From contig RDEW01000027.1 of assembly GCA_011109175.1 (NCBI GenBank), positions 581,827 through 645,826 of the forward strand: 64,000 bases of DNA, read 5' to 3'. This DNA comes from Dicyema japonicum. Lineage: Eukaryota > Dicyemida > Rhombozoa > Dicyemidae. The position numbers and the translations under genes are program-made. The notes below the pieces were generated by a model that did no database searches, was not told the DNA's origin, and worked only from the letters and a program-made list of their open reading frames with translations. This document shows positions 10,917-19,987 of this stretch, one piece after another. The stretch's first letter is position 1, and each line of letters opens with the position of its first letter.

Positions 10917-11425
10917 CAGGGGTTCTCAACCTTTTTTTACTCGTCGACCCCTTGACTTTTTTTTTCGACCCCCTCGACCCCTCCTCTAATAATTAATCGA
11001 CCCCTTAAAACTTTTTATTTAGAACAGACAATTCTAAGTAAAATTAGTTAACTATCTAAAATGAATTCATTGTTAATAATCAAATCAAACAAAAAAAGTA
11101 TATATTCGATGTTAAGTTGGTATCTTAGCATAAATCTATAATAAAAAAGAATTAAATACCAATGGGATCCCTGTGGCTGATGTTTTTTAACCAAAGATTC
11201 GATATCTGGCTCTATTTGTGTTATTTTTAAACAAATATCTCCTCTAATGGAGTCATCCAATCTGTTTCGTTCTTTATTTACAACTCAATGTAGAATGCTA
11301 AATCCGCATTCAACACAGTATGATGTCAGAAGATAGAGTGCTATTTTTGTCCACAATTTTGGATAAACCTCAGTGTGAAGCACAAGACGGACATATGTTT
11401 CTTTAGCCTCTGCAAAATTTTCTAA
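10917..11425 (-). mobile_element. Internally deleted hAT element, one end only
   Basis: It starts with CAGGGGTTCTCAACCTTTTT at 10917, identical to the left terminus of the element at 37249, and follows that element closely. The minus strand encodes the end of the hAT dimerisation domain (IEPDIESLVKKHQPQGSHWY). At about 11368 it jumps to sequence that in the other copy lies about 560 bp further on (the CTCAGTGTGAAGC block), so the middle is deleted. Similarity fades by about 11425 and no right terminus is present. Confidence 0.75.
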
Positions 11426-11784
11426 AAAGACGATCATACTTGCTTTAATTTAGTTTATGATTTTAATAACTATATTTATTGTTTCATGTAGAATTGGCGG
11501 AAGAGCTTTTGAGACCAAATGTTGTCTATGTAGGACGCAATGTATATGAATCACATTTGGACATATTTTTTTCAAATATGCCGCAAATCTGCACAAATGT
11601 CTTCAACATACCCTGGAGAAATCCACACTTGTCGACACTAATTATAAGTATAATAGTCCCATGAGAGATTAGCCACGTGGTTAATTGGTCTGAAGGTTGA
11701 GGTTATGTACCTCTTATTATTATTAGCACTTTCACGAGAGCCATAATATTTATAGCCCCGCATGTGCAGCAAAAAATATAAGAG
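11426..11784. other. Short unexplained stretch with one small open frame
   Basis: A frame preceded by TTTCATGTAG (acceptor-like) starts at about 11492 with ELAEELLRPNVVYVGRNVYE and ends at 11664. It could be an exon, but no partner exon or family was found. Confidence 0.2.
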
Positions 11785-11789
11785 AATTA

Positions 11790-11985
11790 GTTAGGTTGCT
11801 CCAAGCTCTCCTGTTCTTTGCTAGGTCCCTCAGTGAGTCCAGATCGTCACCAGATGTCAATCTTTTCTTCACGGCTTTCAGATCGTTTTGTAGAACGACC
11901 GGGAGGGTAGTTCTCGGTCTTCCACCTCTATTGCACTTCTTGTACCTCTATTGCACTAAATATCAACTTAGCTTCATGGTGGATG
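11790..11985 (-). mobile_element. LINE 3'-terminal coding fragment
   Basis: The minus strand reads GRPRTTLPVVLQNDLKAV, then DLDSLRDLAKNRRAWSNL. The 3' end of the LINE near 56.7 kb has DLEDLRTDAQSRVRW at the equivalent place. This is a widespread C-terminal signature of one non-LTR family. Only the terminal part is present. Confidence 0.6.
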
Positions 11986-12079
11986 CATTCTATTCCTTCT
12001 GCCGACTATTGATGATGTGAAAGACTTGGAGACATTAAAACCCAGAAGTTCTTAACAAGGGAAGTGTCGGATGCAAAGT

Positions 12080-12468
12080 TCACAACTACTCTGAATAAAG
12101 GACAACTTTAATTTGGGGAGTGGGATGACAATCTTCCCTTTTGATGCCGGGAAACCTCTTGTCTGGGACGTTACCTGCACCGACACATTTGTTTCTTGCA
12201 ACCTACTCCAGAGTGCCTCTGCCGCTGAGAAGGCCGAGAAGATGAAACGGGAAAAGTACGCGCTCCTGTCCAAGGATTTTTGTTTGTTTCACTGGCCGTT
12301 AAGACGTCTGGTTCCCTTGCGCCTACGACTTTAGAATTCTTGAGTCATCTAGGGAATCGGGTCGCTACACGAAAAGGAGATCCTCGTGAGCGCTGCTCAT
12401 TATTTGATCGAATCTCGTTCGCTATTCTGAGAAGGAATATCCACGCAGTCAGGGCAGCCTCTATATAA
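12080..12468 (+). mobile_element. 3' end of the PHD/RT retroelement family (endonuclease region)
   Basis: The frame at 12113 gives GMTIFPFDAGKPLVWDVTCTDTF, fitting the DG...P...WD.TC.DT part of the restriction-like endonuclease. A frame change near 12285 leads to LAVKTSGSLAPTTLEFL and then LGNRVATRKGDPRE, the family C-terminus, ending at 12468. It is better preserved than the copy at 6.6 kb but has lost the 5' parts. Confidence 0.7.
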
Positions 12469-13324
12469 CGGTTACTCTATTTTCTTTTTTTAATAAAATA
12501 TAATTTGGAGAGTTTTTCCTAATTCCACAAGCACCTGATTGTTTCGAAAAATCTGTGACCAAGCACATTTGCCGTCTCAAGTATTCGAGATGCTATTTAT
12601 CAGCGACTATATACTTCAATGAGATTGAATAGAGAATCTCATTCAATTTGTAAAACTATGACAATTTATGAAATTATTAAAACAGCAAATTACAAAGTCA
12701 ATAAATTGATAATATGCACTAAGACAATCAACGTACTATTACAAATTATCTAATCAGGGAAACTCTTGCTGTACAAGAATCCCATGTACTTTAATAATGA
12801 ACTATAGTCTATAATTGTCGCTTGAAGTGATATCAAATAATATTGCATTGAGAGACCTCGTGGAAACTTCACTTAGTTCTTATATTGACAGTTGGAGATG
12901 AGGTACTCGTCCACCTAAGCAAGAGTGGGGTATGTGAAACATCTGAATCAAAATCCCATTAAATTAAAAAAACTAGAGGATCATCTGTTTGAGGGAGACA
13001 TATAGGCTTATAGTAATGAGATTTAAATATGTCGCTAACGTTTTTGGTGACACAAAATCTTTTCAATCACTTTTGGTTCAAATTACGATCTTTCGATGAG
13101 ATTAGTACGCATTGACAAAAAATAGACCAGAACCTATTTGATCCGAATCAGGGTTATTGATGAAAGTAGGACTTATTTGTCCCGTATCAAGCATTCGGTG
13201 AGCCTACGACAGTTTTCTTAGTCCCTTTCTCCCTAAAGGAGAGATTAAGTAAATTCATTGAGTGAATAAATTGATTTAAAGCACTCTTAAACAGTCAAAT
13301 TAAAAAAATCAATCAAATAAATAA
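12469..13324. other. Intergenic, nothing recognised
   Basis: No conserved reading frame, RNA gene or clear repeat seen. It includes the 3' flank of the uL14m gene on the minus strand. Confidence 0.5.
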
Positions 13325-13735
13325 TTAGACAAACCTGGTGGCAATGGATATAACCTTGGCGTACTGAGGTCCCATCATTCGCAGGGCAGAAGGAATGGGC
13401 ACTGTTATTCTTGTGCCGAGAGGATTCCCATTTGGATCAACCAAAACCACATTATTCGAATCAAATCGAGGTATAAATGACTTCTGTGACTTCCTCATCC
13501 CAACGACGTAAGCGTGACGGACCATCCCCGCAACAGACACTGTTATTCGGTCTCCGATCTCTGCTTGTTGTTTTCTTCCGCGGTTTCCGATCATTCTCGA
13601 ATGTCTGTTCTTCAATTTCGCCTGTTTTCCAAGTTCACTGTTATCGACAATCCTAACTCTTGTCATCAGTCTGATATTACTCCTTATAGTCACTTACCTA
13701 AAAAATCTCTGCGGTGTTATCGAAAAACCGATCAT
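13325..13735 (-). CDS. MRPL14: Mitochondrial large-subunit ribosomal protein uL14m
   Basis: uL14 sits at the subunit interface of the mitochondrial large ribosomal subunit. Exon 1 (13735-13698) encodes a short basic leader MIGFSITPQRFFR. A 27-nt GT...AG intron (13697-13671) joins it to LMTRVRIVDNSELGKQ. Family blocks follow: GDRITVSVAGM, AYVVGMRKSQ, the nearly invariant PRFDSNNVVLVDPNGNP, then GTRITVPIP and the C-terminus KVISIATRFV. The start was chosen at 13735 because it uses the intron and adds a mitochondrial-like leader. A downstream ATG inside the intron would not. The gene is head to head with V-ATPase F, 125 bp apart. Confidence 0.9.
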
Positions 13736-13860
13736 CACGTCACAAGAACGCTGTGGTGAATTTTTATTTAAATAAAATCTATTTAAAAAATTCGTTTTTT
13801 TCCATCTGTATATATTTTAAATAATTATAATATTTCTATGTATAGTGGAATGTTAGATTA
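13736..13860. promoter_or_regulatory. Bidirectional promoter region between uL14m and V-ATPase F
   Basis: The two start codons lie 125 bp apart on opposite strands, so both core promoters must share this AT-rich spacer. No TATA or initiator motif could be assigned with confidence. Confidence 0.6.
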
Positions 13861-14346
13861 ATGACTTTGGCCGGATTAAGAGGAAAGCTTATTGCAATAA
13901 TCGGCGATGAGGTTTTCGCTTGGCTGACTTTAGGAAACCTGCACTGGATTTCTTCTCGGAGGAATCGGGGAGATAAAAAAGCAGCACGGGTCGAATTTCT
14001 TTATTGTGAACAAAAGTAAATATTCTCCGTATTTAAGCCACTTCCACCGAGGCCATCTCCAACGCCTTCCACTCCTTTCTTAACAGAGATGACATCGCTA
14101 TTATTATTATCAATCAATTCGTAAGCCATTATTCAATTTCTTCAAATTCTAATCAATAATTATTCTAGATTGCTGATATGATTCGAGAAGTGCTGACCAC
14201 AGTCACCAGTCATATTCCGGCCATTCTAGAAATTCCCAGCAAGGACTGTCCGTACGATCCGTCAAAGGATTACATTATTAGGAGGGCTAAGGTGGTTATA
14301 TTTCCCAATGTAATAGAATGCACTTTCATCAGATGACTGGAAGTGA
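13861..14346 (+). CDS. ATP6V1F: V-type H+-ATPase subunit F (V1 sector)
   Basis: Subunit F is part of the central rotor stalk of the V1 ATPase on acidic organelles. Five exons are separated by introns of 22 nt (13912-13933), 22 nt (14016-14037), 48 nt (14121-14168) and 25 nt (14292-14316), all GT...AG with matching phases. The joined protein has GKLIAIIGDE, TGFLLGGIGEIKKQ, FLNRDDIAIIIINQF, IADMIREVL, IPAILEIPSKDCPYD and IIRRAK, the family blocks in order. Length (about 121 residues) agrees with the family. The 48-nt intron is twice the local norm. V-ATPase subunit a lies 1.7 kb downstream on the other strand. Confidence 0.93.
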
Positions 14347-14559
14347 TGACGTCAGCAATATATTAATTATTCTAACATATTTTTATACCTCATTAATTTA
14401 AATTACTGTTATTCACTAATTGGCTTTAATGACTCAACAGGTGGACTAAGAAGTCGTACTACCAAATGGTTCTGGGCTCGGTCCCCCAAATTGGCCACTT
14501 GGTCGAAGGGCTCTTTTCCTTTCCCCTGTTTTATATCTTCTCTCGTTCTACTAGAATGC

Positions 14560-14780
14560 CTCATGTGATTCAGCTGTATCAGGTAACACCCAGTGCCAAG
14601 ATGACACGAAAAGGATCATTTGCTATCTCCCACATTATTGGAGGGGTTCTTATAACAACAGGGGCTTAGCTTTCTTCCCTCCCCTTTGTTCTGGTTAGAC
14701 TTGCGTGATATTGGAAGGTGTCTGAATTTGTTTCCATGGGGACAGGATACATTTAATTAGTTGAGCTTAGTGGCTGAGAC
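14560..14780 (+). repeat. Dispersed repeat, also present near 46.3 kb
   Basis: This stretch shares blocks with 46280-46470: ATGTGAT..A.CTGT, CACCCAGTGCCA / CGCCCAGTGCCA, AAAAGGATCATTTGCT, GGAGGGGTT and GGATACA.TTAATTAGTTG, in the same order. It is probably an interspersed element of unknown class. No ORF or terminal repeat seen. Confidence 0.55.
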
Positions 14781-15119
14781 TTGTTGCGGTTATTAAACCA
14801 GATTAAGCCAAACCGCTAATTGTCGCTGTTAAGTAAATTTGGTTTCTGAGCAAGTAGCTGTTTCAGCGTTTTTGTGTAGAGTTCTTCTCAGATGGTTGTG
14901 ACCTAGCGGACATCTCAGTATTTCACACTTTTAGATTATTTTGAATAAAATGGCACCCCCTACACGAGAGCCATTACACACATATCTCCACATGGGCATG
15001 ACACACACTTTAGTGTAGTAAAGAATAATTATGATGATTAACCGTTAAAAAGGGACAAGGAATGTTCTTAAACTTTTTTGTGTTGCTTGTGAGTCCTTGA
15101 ACAACGCAGTGAAATATAC

Positions 15120-15170
15120 GCTGATGTCACAGGTCAAATCCAAAGCATCGTCGATGTGTGGAACCTTCCG
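15120..15170 (+). repeat. SINE-like body fragment
   Basis: GCATCGTCGATGTGTGGAAC and flanks match the repeat body at 57828-57925 and 63019-63152 (CATCGTAGATGCGTGGAAC). Only about 50 bp are recognisable here. Confidence 0.4.
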
Positions 15171-15632
15171 ACGAAATGGGGAGCAGCAATATTATTTTGA
15201 ATAAGGCTAGAGATTTATATTCAAACATGAATTTGTCTAAAACCTTAATTTGCCGAGCATTTTATTAATTGACCTCAATAACCCAATTAACGACAAAATA
15301 AAACTATTCTGTGTTTATTAAATGTGAATTAGTACAATGTCTACAATGTCAAGACTGTCCGATCTATGGGAGCGTCCTACTTAATAAGGGTTAGTTAACA
15401 AGCTAACCATCAAAATTATGTTTTATCCGACATTATTACATGAAAATAACACTCTGAGAGACGACTTCATTCGAATACTCTAAGCAAAAGCTATAGATAC
15501 ACTTATAGGGCTGTTTTCAAATGGAGATGATCTATAGTAGCTTGAGTATTATGATAAGCATAGAGGGTTTATTACATAGTCAAACATATATTCCCTTAAG
15601 GCAGTCTGCTTACTATATGTTAGTGAGTTAAG

Positions 15633-15880
15633 TTACCCAAACCTCACTAACAAGTTGGAGATCGAACGTCTTCGGGTACCCATATATTACCTCCTCTACA
15701 ATCAGTTTAGACAGTTACTCAAACCTCACTAACATGTTGGAGATTGAACGTCTGCAGATTACGATACATTACCTCTTCCACAAACAGATTAGTTAGTCAC
15801 TCCAACTTCAACTAGTTAGAGATCAATGTTCTTTAGTCAGCTACTCCAGCCTCACTGACACGTGAAGGATCAACAGTCTA
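15633..15880 (+). repeat. Degenerate tandem repeat, 82-bp period
   Basis: Units begin near 15633, 15715 and 15797 with TTACYCAAACCTCACTAACA-like sequence and GTTGGAGATYGAACGTCT inside the first two. A shortened further unit begins near 15841. Units are clearly related but diverged. Confidence 0.7.
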
Positions 15881-16083
15881 CAGGTGCCTATCCGCATTAC
15901 TGGGCGTTCCTATATATCCCTCAATAAGAGCAGGGGAACCCAAGCCAGAGAAACCCCTTCAGAAAAGTAACACCTCGGTCAGAGTATAATATACACCCGA
16001 CAAACTCCTAACAAAGGTGAATCAAAAGTAAGGCACAAATCAAAATATCATAAACCCATAAATATTAGTATAATCCTTAAATA

Positions 16084-19016
16084 TTAAACCTCCTCCCTTA
16101 AGAATGAGTCGAAGGAAAAAGGTTCAAACGGAATGCCCTCCCCTTTATAAAACTTGGACTGAAATTCAACCCTTTTGGAGAAATAATGAATAAATACAAC
16201 CAGTGAAGTCGAACAGCATGCAGGAAAGCCGACAGCCCTTCCATAAGCAGCAGAATTCCCATCGTGAGGCAAGCGAAGGGCACGAAAACAATGAAGAGAG
16301 CGATACAGCCAGTATACGAGGACTGCTGGAGGCCAATCCTCAGAACCATCGTCCACAGAACCTCAGACAGCTCTAAGACTCACTAATATGAAGACCTGCG
16401 TGAGCCAAACTGAGAGCCCATAGACGCAAATAGGAGGCTGTGTGAGAGATCGTGTTCAACGTGAATTCAATCGTATGAATCGACTGGTTTATCATCAAAT
16501 CAGAAAATTCCACCTAAAATTCAAAATTGATCGAACCTTAGGCTCAGTCTCTTCCTCGTTGATCAATCTATTGTTGGCTTGTTTAGTTTCCCTTCTCAGA
16601 GTCAATGGTTTCCCTAGGAGAAGCCATGGCAGAGAAAGGACCATCATAACCAGGAAGAAGGTCTGAATTTGTTGCTACAGGAAATTCCTAACAAAGCCAA
16701 CCTGTCCGGGATAGAAGGTCGCAGAGGAGCAGGAAACCCCGGAACCAGTTTCGTACCTCATCATAGCCATGTTGATGAGATCTACCATTCGACCAAAAAG
16801 TACGGGTAAGAAGACTCGGAGCACAGTTGGCATCGATAGCATCATAGGAGACCCACTTGTAGAAAATCAAAGAGACCAAGTAGACCAGGAGGAAACCGAA
16901 GAATATGATCATTGGCATGAACTCCATTACAATCATAATCTTCTCCTGAAACCGACTGAGAGTAAAACATGGAAGTACATGTGATTAATGATTTGGAGAC
17001 AGATTCCAAAGAGCATGTGAATCACGGCAATCACGATCGACAACTTCATTTTGTAGGAATTCGAAAAGGTCATCTTGTTTGAGGCCAAAGACCAGATCTG
17101 GCCATTGAGTGAACAGGAAAACCGGGTCAATGCCGTAATAATATGGATGTCCCGCAAAGTCAGAGGTATAGTTGGCGTAAAGCACGTGTCTTCTAGGTTC
17201 CAGCCACGTGAGCTCAGAGTAGTCGGCAAAATTGTCAGAGTGGATGCTAAAAATGTGAATATCCCCCAACCTGTGTGCTGAGGCCGACCACGCACTCTGA
17301 AAAATGTTGAAGGACTTTGAAAAGGCGTCATTATAAACGAAGCCCGCATGCATAGAGAAGAGGCCCATCAGTAGAATCACATAACGACCCCCAAACAGCA
17401 TCGTCCATATCTGAATTACAGGGGAAGCCCACCTCGTCCTTAATTTTGCTCTTGCTCAGTCTCTTCTCGTACATCACCAGAATTAAGGCGAATATAAACA
17501 TTATGAGACCGTGACCAAAGTCACCGAACATAATTCCGAACAAAAACGGAAAGGTGATCACAGTAAACAAGGCTAAGGGGGAATCAACGGAAAATTCTCA
17601 CCGGGGTTGACCTCCAGGTACGTGCAGATCCCATAGGCGTCCACAATGCTCTGAAACCCTGAGGTGTACTTATTAGTCGGGTTGTAAGTCGGGGACGTCA
17701 GGTTGGTCTCCTCCCGCGTCAGCATTGATGGAGCTGAACTCCCAGAACGGATCTGAAAGGATCAAAAACGTAAGAGACCGAAGCGTCGATGAGGACAGCT
17801 TCGACCTTCTGAATGTCCTCAACAGCGCACCAGCATTCTCCCACAAGGAAGCCTTTACTAACGTTGTCACTGAAATGGTTCAAAATGTGGTAGATCGCTT
17901 TCACCTTGCGCACGTGGATCATCCATTCTTGGAGACGTGAACAGACAAACTGCAGAAGCTGAAATTTATGACTGTCCCCCTCTTCAATGACCTATAACAT
18001 GATGAGACTTAATTCTGACTGTTTTCATATCCAAAAGTCTGCTTGTGACGCCTTTAAGCAAAGTAATGTGTTGGTCCGGGTCTTCCGGGGACTGGTATAC
18101 GTTAGCCTTCATCCTGGAGTTAAAACCCAATCAAACGCTTCACAAATGCCTTTGATCTTCTTTTGAAGATGTTCCCCCCGGAAAATTACGATGAACACCT
18201 GTTTATCTACAGGCTCTCCCTTAAATAAGGAGAAAAGCATACAGTCGAAGGGTCAATCAATCTTTCGCTAATTTCCTTCACTTTGAATATAGCATTTCCA
18301 CGGAAGGCACGCCATAGCAAACGACGAAGGACGGGTATTCTTTCAGTTGAAAGAACCCCCGATACGGTGGAGATCATCTTCCAATCCTCTTTCTCAGTGC
18401 TATTGGCCGACTCGTCCCCTTCGGCGACATTCTAAAATAAAATTATTAAACATTAAATTAATTCAGAATATAATAAAATTTAAAAATTAAATAGTAGCTT
18501 AGTGGTAAAATTAAAAATAGAACCTCCATATAAAACTCTCTGGTCTTGAGCAAGACTTGATTGATTTCCGATAATTCCAGCATATTCTTCTTCAGAGTGT
18601 CTGAGCTGTTATTGACCCGTTTTAATTCAGCGAAAATCCGTTCGGCTTCGGCCTGAGAATTAAAAGCAAAGAAACCTCGAGGTTGACCAGATAGTCAAAG
18701 TCCATGACAGGACTGGCGTCGTCGTCACAATCAGAGATCCTGATTCCACTAGATATGGCGTTCTTCTCAATATATTCTGATTTTATAATTTTATTACTTA
18801 ATTTTTTCTCAATCTCGTCACATCGCCTCACTTCGGACACAAACTTCTTTTCGATGACGTTAACGCCAGCTTGCATCTTTAATGTAAGAAAAACAGTACG
18901 TCGCGTATCTCAACAATTCCTAACTCCCCAAGCTTGGCAACTATTCTGTAGGCGGCCTCACTTTGTAAGAACAGCTGGCACAGGGCCATTTCCTTGCTTC
19001 TTAGCATTTCCACCAT
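16084..19016 (-). CDS. ATP6V0A1: V-type H+-ATPase subunit a (V0 sector)
   Basis: Subunit a forms the proton half-channels of the membrane V0 sector. ATG 19016-19014 starts a protein opening with [18 protein letters not shown], matching the family N-terminus. A 23-nt intron leads to [17 protein letters not shown]. Later exons give [23 protein letters not shown]-independent linker regions, [82 protein letters not shown] (with the essential channel Arg) and WALSLAHA, then [16 protein letters not shown] and [12 protein letters not shown]. About a dozen introns of 22-29 nt are needed, and every junction I checked kept frame. The gene appears intact. The symbol denotes the family, since animals have several isoforms. 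Confidence 0.92.
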
Positions 19017-19987
19017 TGCGGTTTATCAGAGTTATAAATACCACTAATACTCTAATTATAGATAAATTTTAATTTTTTAAAAATTCAAAAAATATTTTAT
19101 AAAAATAAAATATTTAAAATTTAAAGAAAATTATAAAATTGGCTCAATCCTTAAAGTACACAAAGACATTGAACTGGAAAAGCAAGCGACAATTTTTCTC
19201 AGTAAATTACGCGCATTTGGTCAAGCAAACAATTTTTAGAAGCAAAGACAATCTGGAAGACCTATAACATGTTCATAGTTACATTACTAACGTAATACTT
19301 TTCCATCTGTGATAATATGCCAAAATGAAGAGTTACATAGAATCCACTTGCTATCGGTTATTTTAGACAGATGGGATACTGGAGAAAAATGCATCCGTTT
19401 TTATTACAACAAAAATGTCAACTATTTGTTATAGCTCATAGTTTTTCACACTTTGAAATTTCTGTTTTTTTCATTAAAACTTTAATTTTTTTATCCTCCT
19501 CTCAACACATCGTTACAGGGTATCCGTTTAATTCGCAATAGTTAGTTTATGTTATATTTTGAATTTCCTGTATTTTGGTCAAAACGTGAGTTAATTTGTT
19601 GCCACACTCATTGCGTGGCTGTTCCCTCTCAGAATTGCGAGCAAAATTCGCTCAAACAGCCAGCGGCGTTTTTCCTGTTCAATCATGTAATTACTAATTT
19701 CGAAGTAGTATTTTACAGCAGCAAACCAAATTCCTCATTTAAAAATTATCCAAGTGAATGTTTTGTGGTAACAACATCTGGAGGACATCCGATATTTCTG
19801 AAAAGATATTATATCATTTAAATGGCCCTTCTCATAAGGCATACCCCACACCTTTATATCGAGGGAGATCATGGACGACTCTAATAGCTGTTCTGAATGA
19901 TGAATTATTAAAAAATAATATGGAATCACTAACTTTGAGAAGCAAAAAGTAACTAAAAAAGAAATTAAAAAAAATAAATGTAAAAAT
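19017..19987. other. Intergenic; weak coding-like piece at 19500-19952 (+)
   Basis: The plus strand contains SQNCEQNSLKQPAAFFLF (about 19630) and WRTSDISEKILYHLNGPS (about 19780), with plausible donor and acceptor sites. I could not join them in frame and recognise no family. Part of it, GTGGCTGTTCCCTCTCAG, resembles sequence at 33.12 kb. Confidence 0.25.

Larger units (their letters stand above)
14347..16083. other. Repeat-rich spacer between V-ATPase F and V-ATPase a
   Basis: It contains a dispersed repeat (14560-14780), a short SINE-like piece (15120-15170) and 82-bp tandem units (15633-15880), listed separately. Otherwise no gene was recognised. Confidence 0.5.

Noticed and set aside
10622-10996. 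A 124-codon plus-strand open frame
   Set aside because: It has low-complexity hydrophobic composition, no motif, no splice support, and its end runs into the hAT terminus at 10917.
12280-12468. Independent gene starting at 12280
   Set aside because: It is the frame-shifted continuation of the retroelement endonuclease region, ending in the family motif.
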